From: Pseudomonas guariconensis
GTDB lineage: Bacteria; Pseudomonadota; Gammaproteobacteria; Pseudomonadales; Pseudomonadaceae
DNA length: 64,000 bases
Reading direction: 5' to 3'
Assembly (NCBI RefSeq): GCF_900102675.1
Contig: NZ_FMYX01000001.1
Coordinates: forward strand, 248,001 to 312,000
The position numbers and the translations under genes are program-made. The notes beneath the pieces were generated by a model. The model did not search any database, was not told the DNA's origin, and worked only from the letters and a program-made list of their open reading frames with translations. This document shows positions 1-8,230 of this stretch, piece after piece; the stretch's first letter is position 1; every line of letters starts with the position of its first letter.

Positions 1-934
1 TCTGGCGGCCAGCGTCTTCGTCGAGCTGAGCGTAAGTGAGGTGGAGCAGCACGTCGCCAAAACGGCGCCCGCCCATGAGGTAGAAGGCATCGATGCTGCC
101 TTGCTGGTCACCTTCGGTGTTGTTGCTGGTCCACTCGTTCGAGGAGACCCAGGTGCCATTGTCGTACTGGTAACCGATGGATGCGAAGCGGCCTTTCTTG
201 CGGTTCAGGCTCAGGAAGTCGACACGCGTGGGCGCTCCCCCAGGGGCGACCACCGACGCACTGAGGTCCGTGTCGATGTCTGCTTCGGCATACCCGACGC
301 GCAGCGTGCCGAAGTCGTAGGTTTCCAGGCTGACATTCGCCGCGAAGATTTTCTTGTAGTCGATGTCGTACAGGTCATCCATGGCGAACAGGTTGCGCTT
401 GGCGGCTTGGCCGCCTGCCACCTGGAGCGTCACGGAGCCGATGCCGGTGGGCAGGGTGTAGAGGGCATCGGCGCCTTCGTAGTTGCTCAGTTGGACCTGG
501 CTGTAGACCTCATCCGGCAGCCGCAACCAAGGGTGGGTGACGCCGACGTCGAGGGTTTCGGAGTACATGTAGATCGGCAGGCGCAGCCGGCCTGCGCGCA
601 ATGTCAGGCCTTCGGTCGCCTTCCAGGAGAGGTAGGCCCATTCCAGGTTGCCTTTCCAGGTGTCCTGTTCCGGCTTGAGGGTGCCCTGCACGGTCATCCC
701 CAGCGTGTCGGTGAGCCCATATTGGAGTTGGCCGCCCAGCCGGGAGAGCTGGTCACCGCGCCAGGCGTCCGTGGTCTGCCCGCTGATGCCGAAGCTCCGT
801 CCTTGACCCTCGCCTCCCAGGTGGGTGAGGCCGGCAGTGCCGAAGCCGTTGAATCGATAGTCTCCCTGGTCCAGGGCCATTGCCGGGGTGGTCGCGATAA
901 GGCCTGCGATACCGAGTGCTCTAATGCCTTGCAT
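1..934 (-). CDS. Outer-membrane porin-like beta-barrel protein, 3' end beyond window
   Basis: The minus-strand reading from the ATG at 934 starts MQGIRALGIAGLIATTPAMA, a short signal peptide with an AxA-type cleavage site. It continues open to the window edge, giving about 311 codons. The mature part has alternating aromatic/polar segments typical of amphipathic beta strands (for example YRFNGFGTAGL, NLEWAYLSWKA, LTLRAGRLRLP), as in trimeric or monomeric Gram-negative porins. I do not recognise the exact subfamily, and the substrate cannot be told. The gene precedes nothing else in the window. The adjacent chemoreceptor (964-2583) reads the same way and ends 29 bases upstream, so the two could be co-transcribed. 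The C-terminal strand, usually ending in Phe, lies outside the window. Confidence 0.7.
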   Translation of the reverse strand, partial: MQGIRALGIAGLIATTPAMALDQGDYRFNGFGTAGLTHLGGEGQGRSFGISGQTTDAWRGDQLSRLGGQLQYGLTDTLGMTVQGTLKPEQDTWKGNLEWAYLSWKATEGLTLRAGRLRLPIYMYSETLDVGVTHPWLRLPDEVYSQVQLSNYEGADALYTLPTGIGSVTLQVAGGQAAKRNLFAMDDLYDIDYKKIFAANVSLETYDFGTLRVGYAEADIDTDLSASVVAPGGAPTRVDFLSLNRKKGRFASIGYQYDNGTWVSSNEWTSNNTEGDQQGSIDAFYLMGGRRFGDVLLHLTYAQLDEDAGRQ

Positions 935-963
935 GCTTCAACTGCTCTTGTGGTGGGTAAGGG

Positions 964-2583
964 TCAAATGCGGAACTGAGCGGTGGCGCTGCGAAGGTGG
1001 TTGCCCATACCGACCAATTGCTCACCGAGCCGTGCGGTGGCGTCGGCACCTTGCGTGGTGGCCTGGGTATCCTGTTGCAGCTTCTCGGTGTCTTGCTGGA
1101 TCGAACGGGAAAGGCCGATCTGCTCGTTGGTGAAACGGGCGATGCCGGCGTTCAACTCATCGATCTGGCGAACGGTCTTGGTAATCGCCTCCAGGGTCTG
1201 CGTGGCATGTTCTGAGCGCTCGATGCTTGTCCTGGCCTTCTCGCCGTTCAGGTTCATCGCGTGCAAGACGCCGCTGGCGCTGCTTTGCAGGCGCTGGATG
1301 ATGTCTTGGATCTGCGCGATGGAAGCGGCGGTTTTCTGGGCCAGGTTGCGCACTTCGTCGGCGACCACGGCGAAGCCTCGCCCTTGCTCACCGGCCCGTG
1401 CCGCCTCGATGGCGGCGTTCAGGGCGAGCAGGTTGGTCTGTTCGGCGATGCTCCGGATCACCGTCAGCACCGCGCCGACATGCTGGGTTTCTGCTTCCAG
1501 TTGTTCCATGGCCTGCACCGAGCCGAGCACGCTGTTGCCCAGGTCGCCGATGCTGGAGGACAGTATGTCGATGTTGTGCCTGGCTTCGTTCGCCTGGCGC
1601 GCCGCGGCGCTGGCTTGCTCGGAGGCCTGTCCGGAGCGCTGTGCCACTTCTTGAATGCTGTTGGTCATGGTGTCGATGTCACTGCTGATGGACTCGGTGC
1701 GCTCCTGCTGCGAGCGCGCGCTGTCCTCCGCGCCCTGGGTGAGCCGGTGCAGCTCGCGGGACATCTGCTCCAGGGGCGCGGCGGTTTCGATGACCTGGCG
1801 CAGGGTGCCTTGCAGGCTGTCCAGCAAGCCGTTGAACAGGCCGATCATTTCGCCGATTTCGTCCGAGGAGTCGACATGCACGCGGCGGGTCAGGTCGCCA
1901 TCGCCGCTGGCAATGGTCCTGAGCGACGCGATGACGCCGCGGACATTGCCCATGACCTGACGAATCACCCAGGCCGCGCTGGCGCTGACCAACAGCAGCA
2001 GGCAAAAGCTGAGCAGGTAGCCGACATGCGTGGTGGTGGCGTTGTCGGCGCGGACCTGGGTCAAGCTGCTCAGGAAGTCGGCGTAGGCGTGGCTGCGAAA
2101 CTGTTCGCCCAGCGCCTGGGCGTTCTTGAGGTCGCTGGCCATGCGGTCGAAATGGGGGCGCAAATCATCGAACGCGGCCCCGTCGAGCAGTTGGCCGGAG
2201 GAGGCGAGCGCGTTATCGGCGTAGCGCTTGATCGCCGCTGACCAGGCTTGAAGCTCCCGGTGTCGGTCGGCCCGTTCAGCGGTCAGCGGTTCCAGGTCGC
2301 GCAGCCGCGCATGGACGTCGGCCAGCACGTCGCTCGCTTCATCCAAGGTGTCCCGCTCGCCCGCTGCCACGGCGCTGTTGAGCAGGCCGGGCAGGCGGGA
2401 AAACTGGAAGATCACGTTGTCGGCAGCTTCCAGCGTTGGGTAGCGCTGCTTTTCGAGCGATACCAATCGGCTGTCGTTGTCGTCCAGTTGCACCGCGGTG
2501 TAGCCCACGAACAGCAACAGACCGAACAGGGCGATGGCGGGTGGCAGGAAGAGTTTCAAGGTGAGCGAGATTTTTTTGAACAT
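964..2583 (-). CDS. Methyl-accepting chemotaxis protein
   Basis: A transmembrane chemoreceptor of 539 residues when started at the ATG at 2583 ([15 protein letters not shown]). That start puts the first membrane helix at residues about 8-28, as usual; longer upstream readings add only non-membrane residues. A periplasmic helical region of about 160 residues (four-helix-bundle type ligand domain) follows, then a second helix near [18 protein letters not shown], a HAMP domain and the cytoplasmic signalling helices. The hairpin tip has the family signature around [20 protein letters not shown] and [11 protein letters not shown]. It signals to CheA/CheW and thus to flagella; the ligand is unknown. 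There is no CheR-binding pentapeptide at the C terminus (ends AQFRI). Confidence 0.92.
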   Translation of the reverse strand: MFKKISLTLKLFLPPAIALFGLLLFVGYTAVQLDDNDSRLVSLEKQRYPTLEAADNVIFQFSRLPGLLNSAVAAGERDTLDEASDVLADVHARLRDLEPLTAERADRHRELQAWSAAIKRYADNALASSGQLLDGAAFDDLRPHFDRMASDLKNAQALGEQFRSHAYADFLSSLTQVRADNATTTHVGYLLSFCLLLLVSASAAWVIRQVMGNVRGVIASLRTIASGDGDLTRRVHVDSSDEIGEMIGLFNGLLDSLQGTLRQVIETAAPLEQMSRELHRLTQGAEDSARSQQERTESISSDIDTMTNSIQEVAQRSGQASEQASAAARQANEARHNIDILSSSIGDLGNSVLGSVQAMEQLEAETQHVGAVLTVIRSIAEQTNLLALNAAIEAARAGEQGRGFAVVADEVRNLAQKTAASIAQIQDIIQRLQSSASGVLHAMNLNGEKARTSIERSEHATQTLEAITKTVRQIDELNAGIARFTNEQIGLSRSIQQDTEKLQQDTQATTQGADATARLGEQLVGMGNHLRSATAQFRI

Positions 2584-3169
2584 GGGCTGTGCGGGCCTCG
2601 TCGGAACGAAGGGCAAATCGCAGGCAAGCAGGGCCGCAAAAGCCGGTGCGCTGTTGGCAGGGCCTGCTATCGCTACGCGTCGGACAAAGGGCTGTCCTTC
2701 GGAAGTTGGCGTTACGTGATCATGGCGCCCCTCCGTGCCCCGTTGCGAATTGGCCACCCGCTTGCGCGGAGGGTCAGGCCGAGGCCAGGTTGGGAGAGGT
2801 GGGGGAAGGTGAGGTCGTCCATTTCAGACAACCTGCGTCTTTGTGGAATAAGGAGCCGGCAGTTCTGGCATGCCTGCTCGGATCGCGACAGCGTCTTGGT
2901 GCTAAAGCCCATTTTCGCTCCTGCCACTTGGTTGTGTTTTATTTGTTATATCAAGTGTTTTGTAAAATACAGGAGTTTTGCTTACATGCAAGACGCAATG
3001 GCGCCAGAGCCTGCAAAAAAAGCAGGGCAGGCGCTATCGGGGCCTGGTGCTTGGGTTGGGTCGGCAAGGCGCGGGGCGACGGTTGCGCGACGACGGAAGG
3101 CGGCGAAGACCGAGCGGTTTGGTGGGGTGACGCCTTCCTGGGAAGGCGCCGGGTTTACCGGGAGGCGAC
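2584..3169. other. Gene-free spacer between chemoreceptor and TetR gene
   Basis: This 586-base stretch has no convincing coding sequence. It contains an AT-rich block at about 2930-2995 that could hold promoter elements. A small hairpin CGCCTTCC-TG-GGAAGGCG lies at 3131-3148, about 20 bases downstream of the TetR stop on the minus strand; it has no U tract, so a terminator role is only possible. A CCTGC-A7-GCAGG palindrome lies near 3010-3028. Confidence 0.5.
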
Positions 3170-3844
3170 TTAGGACTTGGCGGTTTTAGGGGGAGAAATC
3201 ATGACAATGAAGGCGTCAATCAAGGCCTTCCCGCGCTCTGCGCTGACAGGCTCGGATTCGAAAGGCAGCATCATGAGCCAGCCATCACTGAACGCGGCAA
3301 TGTGATCGGCCAACACATCGGCCGGCACATCTTCACGGACCTGGCCCTGGCGCTGGCCGGCCTCCAGCACCGAAGTGGCCACCTCGCGGAAGTTGGTATA
3401 GCGCTGCTTGATGACGCTGGCGAACGCGGGCTGGTGCCGGGCATGGGTGAGCAGTTGCAGCCATGCAAGCCAGTTGCCTGGCTCGTCAAGGCTGATCCAT
3501 TGGTGCCACTGCTCAATGAGCGACTTGATGTCGACCTGATCGAGGTGGATGTCCAGCAGTGCGTCGACCTTGTCGAACAGGGTCTGCGCAACGGCACTGA
3601 CCATTTCTTCCTTGTTGGCGAAGTAGTAGGTCACCGCGCCTGTGGTGCACCCGGCGTGCTGCGCCACCTTGCGCATGGTGGCACCGGCATAGCCTTCTTG
3701 CGCGATCACCGCGATCGCCGCCGCCAGCAACTCGGACCTTTTGGCGTCGCGATCGCCAACCGGGCGCCCACGACGGGCAATCGGTTCGGATTCGCATTCA
3801 TTGGCCTTGACGTTGGGAGCAGGGCGGGGATGTGCTTCAGGCAT
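3170..3844 (-). CDS. TetR/AcrR family transcriptional regulator
   Basis: 224 residues. An N-terminal extension of about 30 polar residues precedes a typical TetR helix-turn-helix: RSELLAAAIAVIAQEGYAGA, then TMRKVAQHAGCTTGAVTYYF and NKEEMV. The rest is all-helical, as expected for the ligand-binding and dimerisation domain, with a TetR_C-like segment around YTNFREVATSVLEAG. The closest style is the BetI/RutR-like group, but I cannot name a target. It stands alone on the minus strand and borders the accessory island. The start at 3844 is uncertain because of the extension; a later Met is not available before the HTH, so this start is reasonable. Confidence 0.88.
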   Translation of the reverse strand: MPEAHPRPAPNVKANECESEPIARRGRPVGDRDAKRSELLAAAIAVIAQEGYAGATMRKVAQHAGCTTGAVTYYFANKEEMVSAVAQTLFDKVDALLDIHLDQVDIKSLIEQWHQWISLDEPGNWLAWLQLLTHARHQPAFASVIKQRYTNFREVATSVLEAGQRQGQVREDVPADVLADHIAAFSDGWLMMLPFESEPVSAERGKALIDAFIVMISPPKTAKS

Positions 3845-3939
3845 AGGGAGGCGATTTCATCGGACAACCAATAGAGCCGGCAGTTTGCCACAGCACAGCC
3901 GACGCGCGCGATGTCAGTGGGTGGCGAGGCTCGTGCTTT

Positions 3940-4164
3940 TTACCTACCAGCTTTGTGGGCCAAGTGAGCGACGATGAACTGCATTGCGACCTCTACGGTA
4001 GGGGCCGTCGCCGAGCGCCCGGTGATGCGCAGTTGAAGCCAGGCCGACCAATAGGCGAGGGCGCTCTGGTAACTGCGCACGGTATTAGCCGCCGTGCCCG
4101 GCGAAGACGCCTCGACCGAGGCGCCACTGCATCCACCGCCAGTGGAACTGAGACGGCAATCCTT
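3940..4164 (-). pseudogene. Tyrosine-recombinase (phage integrase) N-terminal remnant
   Basis: Reading the minus strand from 4164 to a TAA at 3940 gives an open frame of 74 codons. The recognisable part is ANTVRSYQSALAYWSAWLQL followed by TAPTVEVAMQFIVAHLAHK. This is the SAM-like core-binding N-terminal domain of site-specific integrases common in Pseudomonas. There is no Met start in the open frame, and nothing resembling the catalytic domain (R, HxxR, Y) follows the stop. It lies divergent to the KfrA-like gene at 4271, an arrangement I recall for integrase/KfrA pairs. I infer that a deletion removed about 80% of the integrase gene; the element can no longer excise by its own enzyme. Confidence 0.6.
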
Positions 4165-4256
4165 AATATATTGTATTATTTGACACGTATACCGTATTGT
4201 TAATTAAGTTTAATGACGATTAGCTCGGATAAGATTTAATTATCAGACCTAAATGG
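4161..4256. promoter_or_regulatory. AT-rich divergent promoter/operator region of the kfrA-like gene
   Basis: A very AT-rich stretch in otherwise GC-rich DNA, between the integrase remnant and the KfrA-like gene. It contains small palindromes such as ATACcGTAT and TTAATTAA. KfrA-type proteins are known to autorepress from inverted repeats upstream of their gene, so an operator here is a reasonable inference. No single site could be fixed by eye. Confidence 0.35.
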
Positions 4257-4270
4257 GGAGAGGTTAGGGC

Positions 4271-5260
4271 ATGGCAGTAGGCGTACCAGAAAATGATGTG
4301 TTCGCCGCGGCAGACGCGGTGCTCGCCCGCGGCGAACGGCCGACGGTGGAACGGGTACGCCTGGAGTTGGGACGCGGCAGCCCGGCGCGGGTCGGTGCTT
4401 TGCTCGATCAATGGTGGGAACAACTGGCCGGGCGCCTGCGCGGCGAAACCCGCTTACCCGGCTTGCCGGCGGAGGTGGCGCAGGCCTTCGTGGCCATTTG
4501 GCAGCAGGCCACCCTGATGGCGCAAGGTGTCGCCGAGCAGGCCCTGGATACCCAGCGCCAGGTGCTGGCCGAGGAGCGCGAGACACTGGCAGCGCTGGAA
4601 GCCCGCGCCCGCCTGGAGGTGGTCCAGGCACAGCAGCAAACCGCTGAGGCCGTCAACACACGGCAACGCGTGGAAACCCGCCTGGCCGATCTGGAACAGC
4701 TGCTAGTTCAGCGCCAGGCGCAAATCGACGACCTGCGCGCGCAACGCGACGCGCTGCAGACGCAGCGTGACGAATCCCAGATGCAGGTGGCCGAGCTGCG
4801 GCAGCAGTTGCACGACAGCCGCGAACAGGCCGAGCAGGCGCGCATTGAGCAACAGCGCTATACCCGCGATGTCGAAGACCGCGCCTATCGCGAGATTGAT
4901 CGGGTCCGCGAAGAGAGCAAGGGCCTGAGCGCCCAACTCAAGGACACCCAAGGTCAGTTGCAGGGGGTGCAACAGACACTGGCGGTCGCGCAGAAGGCCC
5001 TGGCCGAAGCGTGTGAACAGCGCAGCACTGCTCAGGCGCAGAGCGTGGCACTGACCGAACAGCGGGATCAGGCACGCCTCACCGCCCAGCAAGCGGGCGA
5101 GCAACGACAGGCTTTGCAGGACCGCCTGCAGCGCGCCGAGGTGGAGCTGGGGGAGGCGCAGCGTAGCGCGGCAGCCCACGAAGCTCGTGCGCAGACCCTG
5201 GACGTGCAGTTAGGCCAGTTGCGCGATACCCTGCAGCAGAAACGGCGTCAGCGTTCTTGA
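4271..5260 (+). CDS. KfrA-like DNA-binding coiled-coil protein
   Basis: 329 residues. Residues about 5-100 match the KfrA N-terminal DNA-binding domain: VFAAADAVLARGERPTVERV, then RGSPARVGALLDQWWEQL. After about residue 105 the protein is a continuous heptad-rich coiled coil full of Q, E, A and R, with the 'AQRDALQTQRDESQMQVAEL' style typical of KfrA and SMC-like arms. KfrA proteins bind DNA, autoregulate, and contribute to plasmid partition or element maintenance. Here the gene neighbours an integrase remnant, so it most likely belonged to an integrated element. A good ribosome binding site (GGGGAGAGG) lies upstream of the ATG. A strong hairpin follows the stop at once. Confidence 0.82.
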   Translation: MAVGVPENDVFAAADAVLARGERPTVERVRLELGRGSPARVGALLDQWWEQLAGRLRGETRLPGLPAEVAQAFVAIWQQATLMAQGVAEQALDTQRQVLAEERETLAALEARARLEVVQAQQQTAEAVNTRQRVETRLADLEQLLVQRQAQIDDLRAQRDALQTQRDESQMQVAELRQQLHDSREQAEQARIEQQRYTRDVEDRAYREIDRVREESKGLSAQLKDTQGQLQGVQQTLAVAQKALAEACEQRSTAQAQSVALTEQRDQARLTAQQAGEQRQALQDRLQRAEVELGEAQRSAAAHEARAQTLDVQLGQLRDTLQQKRRQRS

Positions 5261-5261
5261 C

Positions 5262-5468
5262 CGGCGCCAGCCGCGGTAGCGGCTGGCGCTCGCCATACCG
5301 TTCAGCAAAGCCATACGCTCCCGACACCATGCCCGAGGTGCTCAGCACACTTTGCGCACGTTTCAGCAAGTCGCTACCTTCTGGCAGCGCGGCGACGATC
5401 TCTCGCATCAAGGGATAGGCCCCCGTGTAAGTAACCCGGTCGGTGAAGAACGCGCTCTTTACGGAGAA
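5262..5468 (-). other. Possible coding fragment of unknown identity
   Basis: On the minus strand the frame running down from about 5475 reads FFTDRVTYTGAYPLMREIVA, ALPEGSDLLKRAQSVLSTSG, MVSGAYGFAERYGE without a stop. It then runs on antisense into the kfrA-like gene. The residue mix looks protein-like, but there is a stop (TAA) just upstream at about 5478 and no good start. It may be the decayed 3' part of a gene convergent to kfrA. I do not recognise the family. Confidence 0.25.
5264..5289 (+). terminator. Hairpin directly after the kfrA-like gene
   Basis: A perfect 11 bp stem (GCGCCAGCCGC / GCGGCTGGCGC) with a 4-base loop starts 3 bases after the stop codon at 5258-5260. No U run follows, so it may be an RNA 3' stabiliser or a weak or Rho-assisted terminator. 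Confidence 0.5.
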
Positions 5469-5805
5469 TTACAACGGTCGCGAGAGTTTAGAACCTGTCA
5501 TAGCAATGCTTGAGGTACAGCGGGTGAGCATCTTTGACCAGGCCGAGACCTGTGACAAAACAATAGTACATTCGCGTCGGTGATCGGCAGAAATCGACCT
5601 ATTGATGTCCTTCGCAAAGGACGGATATCGTCGGTCAAACGTAGCCACTCGGCGTTAGCGACACGACGGCCATTATCGGTCAGAAAGCGGGGGCTGCGAC
5701 TCCGCACTGCCCTGGCATGATCGAAGCATTCGAGCGCACGGTGCAATTCGCGAGAGATCTGAGGACGTTAAAGACGACTTCGAATTCCTGTCGATCAGGT
5801 GGAAG

Positions 5806-7488
5806 TTGGGGGACCTAGACGAGCGAGAGATCCGGCGAGCGCGCTGGGTAATGTGGACGCTGACGTCGACGTCCAGAAGCCTGCGCGACGTGGCCACCAA
5901 GACCCTGTACGAATTCGCAGCCAAGCGGCCTAGGGAGTTTTTCCGGCTGGCAGTGGAGTCAATTGCCGTTTCAGACCCATACGTCCCCGAGCGGATGTTT
6001 GCCACGGCCTACGGTGCAGCGTTGACCACGTGGTCGGATATCAATGCTGTGGAGATGCGTGAGGCACTGCCTAGCCTCGCGCGTGAGATTTATCGAGCGA
6101 TGTTCGCGCCTAGCGCGACGCATCCTACTTGGCATGCTCTCTTCCAGCAGTATTGTTTGGGAATCATTGCCATCGCAAGGATGGTGGATCCAGCTTGCAT
6201 GTCTGAGGACGAGGCAGATCATCTCCTTCCACCGTTTAGTCATCTACCCAATCCGTTTGCGAATATGCCGCAGTACGCTCCGGAGGTGGTCGAACGTGCG
6301 AAATGCGGGGCGATTCGAATGGACTTCGGCAACTATACGATCGGGAGACTGATTCCACGTCGGTCGAACTACGACGACCGCAATCCAGAGTACCAGAAGG
6401 TGCTGCCAGCACTCGTTTCGCGAATGCTGGTACTTGGCTATGACCCTGAGCAGTTCGAAGATGTTGACCAGCAAATGAACTCCGGCCCTCGTATGGGTAA
6501 TGACAAGCACAAGGTCGACAGGTACGGGAAGAAGTACGGCTGGATTGCTTACTTCGAGATGTGGGGGGTACGGTACGTGCAGGGCCTTCTTGCTGAGGAA
6601 CGCGGCGCTCGCCCCTCAGATGCGGACATCGACCCGACGTTCCCGCTCGAGGCCGCGAGCATCGACCTGCCGCTCCCAGACTTGTTCAGTGGTCAGCCGA
6701 CGGATGCTGGTGACTGGATAGTGAGAGGGCCGCAACCAGACTACTGTGGCATCTTGGAGATTGCAGAGATTGATGGCGTGACCGGGCCGTGGGTAGTACT
6801 TGACGGATTCCTCGAACAAAACGCTCCCGCTGATGACCGACAGGTCTTTACCTTCCTCCGCGGTCTATTCGTAGACAGCGGAGAAGTCGACCGTCTGTGC
6901 ATGTTGTTCACCGGTCTCGAGTATCCCGGCAATGATGCTATTCCGGAGGAGCCAGGCTACTACTACACCTATGCGGGTGAGATGCCTTTCTCCTCGATTC
7001 CGGGTCTGCCTAACGCTAATGAGCAGGAGGGCGACCGCGCCGAATACATGGTGTCCGCTGATCGGTGGTCAGAAAGTGGCGTCGCGGTCGACATCCCAGT
7101 GCAGAAGTACAACTGGGAGAGCTACCACAGCGTGATGAACCAGAACAACGGTGCAAGCCTGCCTTCTAAACTGCTCTGTGAGGCTCTGAGTCTCAGGTAT
7201 CGCGCCAGCAAATGGGACTTGCACGATGCTTCAGGCGTGGCGTCCCTGTACCGCGAAGTCGGCGAGTATGGCTCGCAGGTCAGTGGTTCTTTCAGCTATC
7301 TGCGTCGTGACCTTCTTGACAGCTACTTGACGCAGTCCGGCAAGGCGCTGGTGTGGCTCATGTGGGGAGAGCGTGGCTTTCATCACCGGTCGGCCGAGGC
7401 GCACAACCTGCACGAGTACTACGCGGACCACCAGCATACTCACAAGCGTGTTGACGTCTATCAGCCTGCTTCGAGCACTCAATCGTAG
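5806..7488 (+). CDS. C-terminal part of a large STAND/Avs-like protein, probably 5'-truncated
   Basis: 560 codons are open from a TTG at 5806; no ATG start fits. The N-terminal part (SLRDVATKTLYEFAAKRP, FRLAVESIAVSDPYVPERMF, ATAYGAA) resembles the HEAT-like sensor repeats of very large defence ATPases. The motif YGKKYGWIAYFE (around residue 240-250) resembles a conserved motif I recall from the C-terminal region of such proteins. No Walker A or B is present, so the NTPase and effector parts of a normal 1500+ residue protein are missing. The same frame stays open upstream only to a TAG at 5656. The neighbouring frame encodes protein-like residues (MIEAFERTVQFARDLR) at about 5719-5766, which suggests a frameshift. 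Base composition is lower in GC than the flanking core genes. I assign the family from memory of motifs only. Confidence 0.5.
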   Translation: MGDLDEREIRRARWVMWTLTSTSRSLRDVATKTLYEFAAKRPREFFRLAVESIAVSDPYVPERMFATAYGAALTTWSDINAVEMREALPSLAREIYRAMFAPSATHPTWHALFQQYCLGIIAIARMVDPACMSEDEADHLLPPFSHLPNPFANMPQYAPEVVERAKCGAIRMDFGNYTIGRLIPRRSNYDDRNPEYQKVLPALVSRMLVLGYDPEQFEDVDQQMNSGPRMGNDKHKVDRYGKKYGWIAYFEMWGVRYVQGLLAEERGARPSDADIDPTFPLEAASIDLPLPDLFSGQPTDAGDWIVRGPQPDYCGILEIAEIDGVTGPWVVLDGFLEQNAPADDRQVFTFLRGLFVDSGEVDRLCMLFTGLEYPGNDAIPEEPGYYYTYAGEMPFSSIPGLPNANEQEGDRAEYMVSADRWSESGVAVDIPVQKYNWESYHSVMNQNNGASLPSKLLCEALSLRYRASKWDLHDASGVASLYREVGEYGSQVSGSFSYLRRDLLDSYLTQSGKALVWLMWGERGFHHRSAEAHNLHEYYADHQHTHKRVDVYQPASSTQS

Positions 7489-7977
7489 GCAAGTTCAGGC
7501 GAGGGGAGGCCGCCATTCTTGGGCGCAGTAGCCGTTTATGAGGGCGTGGAACCGGCGGCGGATTCAGTGTTCGTTATGGATTCGCCGTTCGACGGCTGAC
7601 CAAGTCGCGTCACGTTCAAATCAGCGCTGCGGGTACCCGCTATCCGGCGCACCACTTGCTGGCACGACTGGATAACAAAGTCAGTTGACTTCGCCGGCGT
7701 CAGCTCTCGAACCGCATCGGATTTAAGCGTCGTACAAGCGGTCATAGCGCTCTCGTCCCGCCAGGTGCGTAACCGCTGCCAAGTGGTCAATCAACCCATG
7801 ACGCGCTGAATGACCTCTGGTGATAATCGTGTCGGCAGCACAGAAATATCCATGACCGGTTACAGCCTTAATCGGCCAACCAAAACTAAGTGATGACCGG
7901 CTGCTTCTGCCTGATTGCTGTCCTCCGGGAAGGCAGTTATTGGTCGATTTCTGCCAGTCAAGGCTCACCCCGTGCGC
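7489..7977. other. Spacer with degenerate short open frames
   Basis: This stretch has two overlapping minus-strand open frames of 84 and 81 codons (7536-7790 and 7723-7968). Neither matches a family I know or has a clear ribosome binding site. The DNA around 7895-7960 resembles non-coding sequence often found next to transposase genes in pseudomonads. I read it as debris of a mobile element. Confidence 0.3.
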
Positions 7978-8046
7978 TGGTCAAGTCCGATGCAAACAAC
8001 TGGTCAGGTCGAATGCAAATGAATGGTCAGTGGCAACGCAAACGGG
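7978..8046 (+). repeat. Three 23 bp direct repeats, insertion-sequence-end-like
   Basis: Three consecutive units each begin with TGGTCA and share an internal GCAAA at fixed spacing: 7978-8000 (TGGTCAAGTCCGATGCAAAC...), 8001-8023 (TGGTCAGGTCGAATGCAAAT...) and 8024-8046 (TGGTCAGTGGCAACGCAAAC...). Exact 23 bp spacing and decaying similarity are characteristic of the multiple transposase-binding sites at the ends of IS21-family elements. No istA/istB genes are beside it, so this is a left-over end, or alternatively an iteron-like protein-binding array. Confidence 0.45.
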
Positions 8047-8230
8047 TAGTCATGGGGAGTGCAACTCTCCACACAGGCTTAGGAGAGGGGATAACTGTCA
8101 AGCATCGGCCACGTAGATGCACCGTTTGACCTTTGCCCACCGCTATGCACAGACAGTACCCGTCTGCGCGTAATCTCAGGGCGAGCTGGGTTTATCAAGT
8201 CCGTCAGCGGCAACACCTGGAGGGATGCGC

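Noticed and set aside
41..979. A 312-codon plus-strand open frame at the left end
   Set aside because: It is antisense to the porin-like gene, which has a signal peptide and beta-strand pattern; the plus frame has no family resemblance.
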